NCBI GenBank assembly: GCA_900316925.1
Contig: ONEU01000083.1
Location: forward strand, 1-8,643
Direction of reading: 5' to 3'
DNA: 8,643 nucleotides
Source of the DNA: an uncultured Eubacteriales bacterium
Lineage (GTDB): Bacteria > Bacillota > Clostridia > Oscillospirales > Acutalibacteraceae
In this document: positions 1 to 5,980 of the stretch, piece after piece
How positions within the stretch are numbered: position 1 is the first letter of the stretch
Layout of the letters: each line of letters begins with the position of its first letter
Notes under the pieces: model-generated
The model's database searches: none
What the model saw: only the letters and a program-made list of their open reading frames with translations
What the model was told of the DNA's origin: nothing
Translations under genes and position numbers: made by a program

Positions 1-130
1 CAGTCGTTGGTAACAAGGGAGCGGCGGTGATGCTACACGGTGCAGCAATCCCATACAGCGGTTTTAGGAAGGGGGTAGGGGGGAGAACTGCCGGCATCCA
101 TGGATTTCCGTTAAAAATATGAATTTTCTG
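1..130. other. Left-edge sequence with no recognised gene
   Basis: I recognise no gene here. One plus-strand frame is open from the window edge to a TGA at 120-122 (39 codons) and could be the tail of an upstream gene. It uses codons that are scarce in the neighbouring genes (CTA, TTA, ATA, AGA, several GGG) and has no recognisable motif. The only support for it is the terminator-like hairpin 20 nt further on. A purine-rich run with G5 and G6 tracts lies at 71-83. Confidence 0.4.
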
Positions 131-159
131 TTGCAACCGTCCGGCTTTAATGGTATAAT
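131..159 (+). promoter_or_regulatory. Promoter of the aspS-VWA-gatCAB operon
   Basis: A -35 box TTGCAA (131-136) and a -10 box TATAAT (154-159) are separated by exactly 17 bp. TGG precedes the -10, so it is also of extended -10 type. Transcription should begin near 166, giving a leader of about 77 nt before aspS. This is the only strong plus-strand promoter I see ahead of the five genes, and no terminator occurs until after gatB. It is therefore the likely main promoter of the whole run. The -10 box sits between the arms of an inverted repeat, described separately. Confidence 0.85.
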
Positions 160-182
160 ATTACAGTTAAAGCCGTTTTTTA
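142..182 (+). terminator. Terminator-like hairpin overlapping the aspS promoter
   Basis: CGGCTTTAA (142-150) and TTAAAGCCG (167-175) form a perfect 9-bp inverted repeat with a 16-nt loop, followed at once by a run of six T (176-181). In RNA read through from upstream this is a plausible intrinsic terminator, although the loop is long. Transcripts from the aspS promoter start near 166 and lack the left arm, so they would escape it. The repeat also brackets the -10 box and could instead be an operator. No upstream gene is certain. Confidence 0.55.
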
Positions 183-199
183 TTTTATTATCAATTATC

Positions 200-223
200 A
201 GGCACACGGCTTGTCCGCTGCCT
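200..223 (+). promoter_or_regulatory. Leader hairpin before the aspS ribosome binding site
   Basis: In the aspS leader AGGCA (200-204) pairs with TGCCT (219-223) and the inner CGG (207-209) with CCG (215-217). The structure ends a few bases before the AAAGGA ribosome binding site at 228-233. The inner CGG also belongs to ACGGCTT (206-212), which is perfectly complementary to AAGCCGT (170-176) near the 5' end of the transcript, so two alternative folds are possible. No T-box signature is visible. A regulatory role is inference only. Confidence 0.35.
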
Positions 224-242
224 TGTGAAAGGAAAGATACCG

Positions 243-1991
243 ATGTTAAGAGAAAACAAGTACCGCACCCACTACTGTGGTGAACTGAGAGAATCCGACA
301 TTGATAAGAGCGTTCGTGTGGCAGGATGGGTCGAGAATATCCGTGACCACGGCGGCGTCATGTTCCTTGATATCCGTGACCACTACGGCGTGGTACAGGT
401 TGTCGTGCATGATGATAAGCTGCTCGAGGGCATCAACAAAGAATGTACCGTGACTGTCAGCGGCAAGGTGACCAAGCGTGATGAGGACACCGTGAACCCC
501 AAGATCGCTACCGGTACCGTGGAGATTCACTCCGAAAGCATTGTTGTTCTGGGTAAGTCGCAGCAGAACCTGCCCTTTGAGATTCAGACCTCCACCGAGG
601 TCAAGGAGGATGTCAGACTGAAATACCGCTTCCTTGATCTGCGTAACAAAAAGGTGCATAACAATATCGTCATGCGCTCACAGCTCATTGCGTTCCTGCG
701 CCAGAAGATGACAGAGATGGGCTTCCTGGAGATTCAGACTCCGATTCTGTCATGCTCCTCTCCGGAGGGCGCCAGAGACTATCTGATCCCCAGCAGAAAG
801 CATAAGGGAATGTTCTATGCGCTGCCCCAGGCTCCCCAGATCTTCAAGCAGCTGCTGATGGTGTCGGGCTTTGACCGCTATTTCCAGATCGCACCCTGCT
901 TCCGTGACGAGGATGCCCGTGCTGACCGTTCTCCCGGTGAGTTCTATCAGCTGGATTTCGAGATGGCTTTTGCCGAGCAGGATGATGTGTTCGCTGCAGC
1001 CGAGGAGATTCTCTATGAGACATTCACAAAGTTTTCCGATAAAGAGGTGTCCAAGCCTCCCTTCCGCAGGATTCCTTTTGCGGAGGCTATGGTGACCTAC
1101 GGTACGGATAAGCCTGACCTGAGAAACCCCCTGCTGATTAAGGATATCAGCTCCATGTTTGAGGAGACGGATTTTGCTCCGTTCCGCAAGAAGACCGTTC
1201 GCAGCATCAATGTACCGGCTGCCGCTGCTCAGTCCAAAAAATGGTTCAAGAACATGGAAGAGTTTGCACTGTCCATCGGCATGAAAGGTCTGGGCTATGT
1301 GAAGGTACGGGATGACCTGACCTTTGACGGACCGATCGACAAGTTCCTCAAGGAGGGCGACAGAGAGAAGCTCATTGAGATCAACGGCTCCAAGGCCGGG
1401 GATGTGATCTACTTCATCGCTGACAGCAAGGATATGGCACCCAAGCTGGCCGGTATGATCCGTACCGAGGTGGCAAAGCGTCTGGGACTGATCGACGAGA
1501 GCCGCTTTGAGATGTGCTTCATCACCGACTTCCCCATGTACGAGCTGGATGAGGAGACCGGCAAGGTCATTTTCACCCATAATCCCTTCTCCATGCCCCA
1601 GGGCGGTATGCAGGCGCTGCTGGAGAAAGAGCCCACCGAGGTGCTTGCTTACCAGTATGATATTGTCTGCAACGGCGTAGAGCTGTCCTCCGGCGCTGTG
1701 AGAAACCACGATCTTGATATCATGGTCAAGGCCTTTGATATTGCCGGATACAGCGAGGATGAGCTGAAAGCTAAGTTCAAGTCTCTCTACAACGCCTTCA
1801 AATACGGCGCGCCTCCCCATGCCGGAATGGCACCGGGCGTGGACAGAATGCTCATGCTGCTGGCAGAGGAAGAGAATATCCGTGAGGTTATTGCTTTCCC
1901 GATGAACAGCAATGCCCAGGATCTGCTGCTCGGCTCTCCCACCGAGGTTACGGAACAGCAGCTCCGTGAAGTGCATATCAAGATTCGCTGA
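243..1991 (+). CDS. aspS: Aspartyl-tRNA synthetase, bacterial type, probably nondiscriminating (AspRS)
   Basis: A class II synthetase of 582 residues that attaches aspartate to tRNA(Asp) in the cytoplasm. If nondiscriminating, it also charges tRNA(Asn), supplying GatCAB encoded downstream. An N-terminal OB-fold anticodon-binding domain (about 1-105) contains the RDHGG stretch with His36. The class II core includes motif 2 as FRDEDARADRSPGEF (from F220) and motif 3 with G522 to R535 (GAPPH...GVDR). The region between about 280 and 400 fits the bacterial GAD insertion. Length is normal for the family. The ATG at 243 is chosen over an in-frame GTG at 225 because AAAGGA (228-233) lies 9 nt before it; the GTG overlaps that site and has none of its own. 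The motif 2 and C-terminal sequences (FPMN, then QDLLLGSP) resemble, from memory, alphaproteobacterial AspRS more than the E. coli form. Family identity is very secure; tRNA specificity is inferred. Confidence 0.97.
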   Translation: MLRENKYRTHYCGELRESDIDKSVRVAGWVENIRDHGGVMFLDIRDHYGVVQVVVHDDKLLEGINKECTVTVSGKVTKRDEDTVNPKIATGTVEIHSESIVVLGKSQQNLPFEIQTSTEVKEDVRLKYRFLDLRNKKVHNNIVMRSQLIAFLRQKMTEMGFLEIQTPILSCSSPEGARDYLIPSRKHKGMFYALPQAPQIFKQLLMVSGFDRYFQIAPCFRDEDARADRSPGEFYQLDFEMAFAEQDDVFAAAEEILYETFTKFSDKEVSKPPFRRIPFAEAMVTYGTDKPDLRNPLLIKDISSMFEETDFAPFRKKTVRSINVPAAAAQSKKWFKNMEEFALSIGMKGLGYVKVRDDLTFDGPIDKFLKEGDREKLIEINGSKAGDVIYFIADSKDMAPKLAGMIRTEVAKRLGLIDESRFEMCFITDFPMYELDEETGKVIFTHNPFSMPQGGMQALLEKEPTEVLAYQYDIVCNGVELSSGAVRNHDLDIMVKAFDIAGYSEDELKAKFKSLYNAFKYGAPPHAGMAPGVDRMLMLLAEEENIREVIAFPMNSNAQDLLLGSPTEVTEQQLREVHIKIR

Positions 1992-2003
1992 TTCCCGGAA
2001 ACT

Positions 2004-2057
2004 GCGGAGATCAGACGGGATTCTCCGGAGAAAGGCTCCGGTACCGCTGATCTCTGT
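2004..2057 (+). promoter_or_regulatory. Long nested hairpin between aspS and the VWA gene
   Basis: The 106-nt gap after aspS holds a strong fold. An outer stem pairs 2004-2014 with 2047-2057: eleven pairs, of which GAGATCAG/CTGATCTC is a perfect 8-bp core and two are G-U. Then CGG (2016-2018) pairs with CCG (2044-2046). An inner CCGGAG (2025-2030) pairs with CTCCGG (2036-2041) over a 5-nt loop. No T-run follows on either strand, so it is not a classical terminator. It may stabilise or separate the two halves of the mRNA, or be a processing or protein-binding site. Its role is unknown. Confidence 0.6.
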
Positions 2058-2097
2058 TCCTAAAAATGAAAAGATATTGAAATGGAGGTCAATCATC

Positions 2098-4173
2098 ATG
2101 CGAAAGAGAGTAACAAGCATTGTCAGCCTGGTCGTGCTGCTGTGTATGATGCTGGTGTGTTTAGCACCGGCCCTGACCGTGCGGGCAGAATCGGAGGCGG
2201 ATACCTTCCAGAAGGAAGCGGAAATGAACCTCGACGTTGTGTTCGTACTGGATGCCAGCGGCTCCATGCTCACTTCCGACCCGAAAAAGGTGGCGCTTGA
2301 CGCTTTTAACCTGTTTGTTGACCTCTGTGATGAGACGTGCAGTGTGGGCTATGTGGTCTACACGGAAAAGATCAAGGACTTCAGCGATCTGACCAGTATC
2401 AAGAACAAGAGCAGTCTTGACAGGATGAAACAGAAGATCGCCGATATCCAGTACGATCCCAACGGCGATACGGACATTGCACTCGGTCTGACCAAGGCAA
2501 TGAATCTGCAGAGTATGTACCGTGCTACCGACCAGAGCCGTAAAAAGGTCATCGTGCTGCTCAGCGACGGTAATACCCACCTCATCGGCAGCACCCGGAC
2601 GGAAGCTGATTCCCGCAAGGAGATGGAGACGACCCTGCAGACTCTGAATGAGAAGAAGATTCCCGTATACTCCATTGGCCTGAACTATGACAAGTCGCTG
2701 GATAAAAAGGAACTGGAGAATATCTCCACCAAGACCAACGGTCAGACCTTTGAAACCTCCACCTCTGCGGAACTGCCGGCCATCACCTCCGAGATCTTCA
2801 GTGATATCTATCAGCTGGAGGGAGAGCCGAAGGAAATCGTCAACGGCACCGTGACCATCAACATCAAGGACAGCAGCGTGTTCTATGTGAATGTCATCAT
2901 CCGCAGTAACTTCACGCTCACGCAGCTTGATCCCCAGGTGACGGACCCCAAGGGGAAAAAGATTGATATCTATAATGACGAGCATGTGAAGGTGACGTCT
3001 ACCGGCACCTACACCTTGATTAAAATGATCTACCCGATGACGGGTGACTGGAAGATAAAGCTGCGCAATGCGACCAATGAAAACTGTAAAGTCACACAGC
3101 TTGACTTTTACTCGATCTATATCAAGCAGACCGTTCCGGAAGCCATCGCTCTGGGTGACTCCTTCAACATCGAAGTCACCCTCAAGGACAGAGAGGGCGT
3201 CGTGACGGATGAAGACCTGCTGAAAACGATCAGGATGTCCACCACGATCAGCGATAAGGACGGCAACGATTTCACCGTCGTGCTGAACCGTGAGAGCGGC
3301 GGCAAGTATACCGCCACCTATAAGCCGACAGCCTTTGGCGTGTACCATGTGAAAACAACGGCAATGTCCGATAAGTTCCAGAAGGAGAGCCGCAGCGTGA
3401 GCCTGACGGTGCAGACAGCCGCCGAGATGGACCTGCTCAAGCCCAGTGAAGAGCCCAAGGAAGAGGGCGAGCCTTTCAACTGGATGATGGTGGTGATTAT
3501 TGCGGCTTCCGTGGCTATCGGTGTGGTCGTGGTCATCGTGATTGCCTACCTGATATCCAAGCGCAAGGACAAGCAGCCTGTTGCCGTAACGGCAGCACCG
3601 CCTCCGCCGGCTCCCAAGCCGCAGTATGTTCCCGAGAAGCCTGTTGTGATGCCGGAGGCAAAAGCCCCTGAATACATCGGCTATCAGGTGGTGGAGCATG
3701 ATAAGCTGGAGAACCTCGTGCGAAAGGGTCCCGAGGATGCCTTTGCCGTGGATGCCGACAGCATCAAGTCCGATGAAAATCTGGAAAAGCTCATCCGTAA
3801 GGGTGCGGACAATCCCTTTGCCGTGGGTAAGGATGAACCGGAGGTCACAGATCCGTCTCTCGAAGAGGCCGTGAAGAAGGACGATGATCCGTTCGGCGGA
3901 TTTGCCGGTGGGGAAGGACTCACCGTCAGTGATGACGACAGCAATGCGGCTGCTTTCGGTATCAAGAAGGATGACGATGTATTCGGCGGCGGCAGTGACG
4001 ACGGCTTTGGCAGCGGTTTTGCGGACTTCGGCATCAAGAAGGACGACGATGCCTTTGCCGCCGGTGATGATGATTCCATCGGCAGCGGTTTTGCCGATTT
4101 CGGGATCAAAAAGGACGACGACGCCTTTGCCGGCAGTGATGACGATTCCATCGGCAGCGGCTTTGCCGAATAA
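2098..4173 (+). CDS. Membrane-anchored VWA-domain protein with repetitive cytoplasmic tail (unknown function)
   Basis: A 691-residue protein of unknown function. A signal peptide (about 1-30, basic MRKR then a hydrophobic core, probable cleavage after VRA30) precedes a VWA domain (about 44-235). The metal-ion-dependent adhesion site is complete: D52-x-S54-x-S56, T125 and D157. Residues about 245-455 look beta-rich and probably form one or two Ig-like or beta-sandwich domains. One of these includes GDWKIKL, a pattern I recall after VWA domains in CLCA-like proteins. One transmembrane helix (about 463-486) is followed by KRKDK, placing the VWA outside and about 200 residues inside. The tail has a Pro-rich stretch (about 499-520) and six copies of a basic-acidic-Phe motif. 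The ATG at 2098 has GGAGG (2084-2088) 9 nt upstream; the frame stays open 62 codons earlier, but that part lies in aspS out of frame. It ends 21 nt before gatC, so it is probably cotranscribed. It might bind a surface ligand and signal inward; no enzyme is evident. Confidence 0.9.
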   Translation: MRKRVTSIVSLVVLLCMMLVCLAPALTVRAESEADTFQKEAEMNLDVVFVLDASGSMLTSDPKKVALDAFNLFVDLCDETCSVGYVVYTEKIKDFSDLTSIKNKSSLDRMKQKIADIQYDPNGDTDIALGLTKAMNLQSMYRATDQSRKKVIVLLSDGNTHLIGSTRTEADSRKEMETTLQTLNEKKIPVYSIGLNYDKSLDKKELENISTKTNGQTFETSTSAELPAITSEIFSDIYQLEGEPKEIVNGTVTINIKDSSVFYVNVIIRSNFTLTQLDPQVTDPKGKKIDIYNDEHVKVTSTGTYTLIKMIYPMTGDWKIKLRNATNENCKVTQLDFYSIYIKQTVPEAIALGDSFNIEVTLKDREGVVTDEDLLKTIRMSTTISDKDGNDFTVVLNRESGGKYTATYKPTAFGVYHVKTTAMSDKFQKESRSVSLTVQTAAEMDLLKPSEEPKEEGEPFNWMMVVIIAASVAIGVVVVIVIAYLISKRKDKQPVAVTAAPPPPAPKPQYVPEKPVVMPEAKAPEYIGYQVVEHDKLENLVRKGPEDAFAVDADSIKSDENLEKLIRKGADNPFAVGKDEPEVTDPSLEEAVKKDDDPFGGFAGGEGLTVSDDDSNAAAFGIKKDDDVFGGGSDDGFGSGFADFGIKKDDDAFAAGDDDSIGSGFADFGIKKDDDAFAGSDDDSIGSGFAE
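3706..3879 (+). repeat. Three degenerate copies of the tail motif in the VWA protein
   Basis: Before the clean tandem repeats, the tail has three divergent copies of the same pattern: LENLVRKGPEDAF (residues 537-549), LEKLIRKGADNPF (562-574) and LEEAVKKDDDPF (588-599). Each is a short helix-like stretch, then V or I, two basic residues, an acidic or polar patch, and Phe. The third copy already has the KKDDD core of the later copies and so links the two styles. The alignment is by eye. It supports a shared origin or a shared binding function. Confidence 0.6.
3952..4167 (+). repeat. Three 72-bp in-frame tandem repeats encoding the VWA protein C-terminus
   Basis: Three contiguous 72-bp units (3952-4023, 4024-4095, 4096-4167) encode 24-residue repeats of the form FGIKKDDDxF followed by an acidic-Gly part ending GSGFA. 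One further Glu codon and the stop follow. Units two and three match at 64 of 72 bases and 22 of 24 residues. Six of their eight base differences are silent, which suggests that the peptide is being conserved. Units one and two match at 17 of 24 residues. Repeat number may vary between strains by slippage or recombination. Confidence 0.9.
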
Positions 4174-4194
4174 ACAACAAAGGAGAGAGCCGGT

Positions 4195-4476
4195 ATGGTA
4201 ACCAAGGAAGAGATTATGAAGATCGCCATTTTGTCAAAGCTGTTTGTCGCGGATGACGAGATTGACGGTCTCACAGAGGATATGGGCAAGATCATTGCCT
4301 TTGCCGACACCATCAATAATGCCGCAGATGAGGGAACGGATTTCGATCATATCAATCATCTGTCCAATGTCCTCCGGGAGGATGTGGTTGTTCCCTCCCT
4401 CGACAGAGAGAAGATTCTTGCAAATGCCAAGGACAGTGATGAAGGCTGTTTCCTGGTGAAGAATATTATGAAATAA
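4195..4476 (+). CDS. gatC: Asp/Glu-tRNA amidotransferase subunit C
   Basis: The 93-residue GatC subunit of the GatCAB amidotransferase, which converts Asp-tRNA(Asn) to Asn-tRNA(Asn) and Glu-tRNA(Gln) to Gln-tRNA(Gln). GatC has no catalytic site; in known complexes it wraps around the GatA-GatB interface and stabilises it. The sequence shows the expected N-terminal helices (KIAILSKLFVADDEIDGLTEDMGKI region), a central stretch with NVLREDVV near residues 58-65, and a C-terminal part ending in FLVKNIMK, close to the usual family length of about 95. The ATG at 4195 is set by AAGGAGAG (4180-4187). The start is 21 nt after the VWA stop codon and the stop is 19 nt before gatA, so the genes are probably read from one message. 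The identity is helped greatly by the adjoining gatA and gatB. Confidence 0.95.
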   Translation: MVTKEEIMKIAILSKLFVADDEIDGLTEDMGKIIAFADTINNAADEGTDFDHINHLSNVLREDVVVPSLDREKILANAKDSDEGCFLVKNIMK

Positions 4477-4495
4477 TACGGCAGAGGTGAAAGAA

Positions 4496-5956
4496 ATGAG
4501 CGAAAGCAAGATTGCAGGACTGCATAGAATGCTGGAAAACAAGGAGATATCCTGTCAGGAACTGACGCAGGCTTATCTTGATGCAATGGAAAGGGATAAC
4601 GGCAGCTTGAATGCCTATGTGACCGCCACCCCGGAATCCGCTCTGGAAACCGCTGCTGCGGTTGATGAGAAGCTGGCTCGCGGGGAAAGTATCGGTCTGC
4701 TGGAGGGGATTCCGATGACCCTCAAGGACAATATTTCCACCGACGGCATTCGTACCACCTGCTGCTCGAAAATATTAGAAAACTATGTGCCCATCTATGA
4801 CGCAACGGTGTGGAAGCTCCTCAGACAGCAGAACGCCGTGCTGCTGGGCAAAACCAATATGGATGAGTTCGCCATGGGCTCCTCCTGCGAGAACTCCTGC
4901 TTCGGCGGAGCAAAAAATCCCCATAATGTCAACCATGTGGCAGGCGGCAGCTCCGGCGGCGTGGCTTCGGCTGTCGGCGGTCATTTAGCGGTCTACGGAC
5001 TTGGCTCCGACACCGGCGGTTCGATCCGTCAGCCGGCCAGCTTCTGCGGTATTGTGGGAATGAAGCCTACCTACGGCGCCGTTTCCCGTTACGGCCTGAT
5101 CGCCTACGCTTCGAGCTTCGACCAGATCGGCCCCATCACCACGAATGTGGAGGACGCTGCGATCGTCTTTGATGCCATCTCCGCCTACGACGAGATGGAC
5201 TCCACCTCGCAGGGCAGACAGGGGGAGCCGGTGTGCCGTACCCTGAAAAACGATATCAAGGGGATGAAGCTGGGAATTGCCCGGGAGTACCTTGACGGTG
5301 TGCGTGATGACGTCAGACAGGCAGTGGAACAGGCTGCGGAGGTGTACCGTTCCCTGGGCGCCGAGATCGTTTTCTTCGATCTTCCCGCCCTTAAATATGC
5401 CCTGCCGGTGTACTACATCCTGGCCTGTGCGGAGGCATCCTCCAACCTTGGCCGCTATGACGGCATCCGTTACGGCTATAAGGCCGAGAGCTATTCCGAT
5501 GTTAACGATATGATCAAAAAGACCAGAAGCACCGGTTTCGGCGAAGAGGTCAAAAAGAGGATCCTTCTTGGCACCTATGTGCTCAGCTCCGGTTATTACG
5601 ACGCTTATTATAAAAAGGCACAAAAGCTGCGCGGTACGCTTGTCAGCGCATTTTCCGATGCGTTCCGCTCCTGTGATGTGATCCTCGCACCCACCGTGCC
5701 TATGACTGCTTTTGAAAACGGCCATGCCGTGAGTGATCCGGTGGAGACGTATCTGACGGATATCTGCACCGTTCCGGTCAATATCACCGGACTGCCGGGT
5801 ATTTCGGTCCCCTGCGGTTATGACGCCAAGGGAATGCCCATCGGTATGCAGATCATCGGCAATTCCTTTGAGGAGGCAAAGATTCTCAACGCGGCCTGGC
5901 AGTATGAAAATGCCGCCCGGATCTATAAGCCCTCTGACTTCGGCGTGAAGCTGTAA
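4496..5956 (+). CDS. gatA: Asp/Glu-tRNA amidotransferase subunit A (glutaminase)
   Basis: GatA is the amidase-signature subunit that hydrolyses glutamine and releases ammonia, which is channelled to GatB for tRNA-dependent amidation in the cytoplasm. The protein has 486 residues, the normal length. The Ser-cisSer-Lys triad is intact: K77 in MTLKDN, S152 in the AGGSSGG loop, and nucleophile S176 in GSDTGGSIRQP. Spacing agrees with the S. aureus GatA triad (Lys79, Ser154, Ser178, from memory). The later half shows the usual TYGAVSRYGLIAYASSFDQ segment and a C-terminal GLPGISVPCG segment. An in-frame GTG nine bases upstream (4487) is rejected because it lies within the GAGGTGA ribosome binding site (4484-4490), which positions the ATG at 4496. 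It is followed 24 nt later by gatB. Identity is secure and nothing unusual is seen. Confidence 0.98.
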   Translation: MSESKIAGLHRMLENKEISCQELTQAYLDAMERDNGSLNAYVTATPESALETAAAVDEKLARGESIGLLEGIPMTLKDNISTDGIRTTCCSKILENYVPIYDATVWKLLRQQNAVLLGKTNMDEFAMGSSCENSCFGGAKNPHNVNHVAGGSSGGVASAVGGHLAVYGLGSDTGGSIRQPASFCGIVGMKPTYGAVSRYGLIAYASSFDQIGPITTNVEDAAIVFDAISAYDEMDSTSQGRQGEPVCRTLKNDIKGMKLGIAREYLDGVRDDVRQAVEQAAEVYRSLGAEIVFFDLPALKYALPVYYILACAEASSNLGRYDGIRYGYKAESYSDVNDMIKKTRSTGFGEEVKKRILLGTYVLSSGYYDAYYKKAQKLRGTLVSAFSDAFRSCDVILAPTVPMTAFENGHAVSDPVETYLTDICTVPVNITGLPGISVPCGYDAKGMPIGMQIIGNSFEEAKILNAAWQYENAARIYKPSDFGVKL

Positions 5957-5980
5957 GAGCAAGAAAGGACGGAAACCGCT

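Noticed and set aside
71..83. G5-TA-G6 tract as a G-quadruplex
   Set aside because: There are only two long G runs nearby, so a stable four-tract structure is not evident.
3..122. The 3' end of an upstream plus-strand gene (39 codons to a TGA)
   Set aside because: It is only weakly supported: unusual codons, no recognisable motif, and truncated by the window edge. The hairpin at 142-182 keeps it possible.
225..242. GTG start for aspS, six codons upstream
   Set aside because: These bases include the ribosome binding site for the ATG at 243. The GTG has no site of its own.
160..242. T-box riboswitch in the aspS leader
   Set aside because: The leader is only about 77 nt, and no T-box consensus or antiterminator was found.
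1912..2097. A longer VWA protein starting inside aspS
   Set aside because: The extra 62 residues are aspS DNA read in another frame. The ATG at 2098 has a good GGAGG and opens directly into a signal peptide.
2128..2160. Lipoprotein signal in the VWA protein (Cys16, Cys21)
   Set aside because: The residues before the cysteines (VLLC, MLVC) do not fit a lipobox, which needs Gly, Ala or Ser at -1. An ordinary cleavage site follows at A30, and the protein has a C-terminal anchor.
750..2273. A 507-codon minus-strand open frame opposite aspS
   Set aside because: It is a shadow of the aspS codon pattern that runs into the VWA gene, with no motif and no ribosome binding site of note.
2161..3699. 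A 512-codon minus-strand open frame opposite the VWA gene
   Set aside because: It is His/Leu/Gly-rich without domains, while the opposite strand has a signal peptide, MIDAS and transmembrane helix in order.
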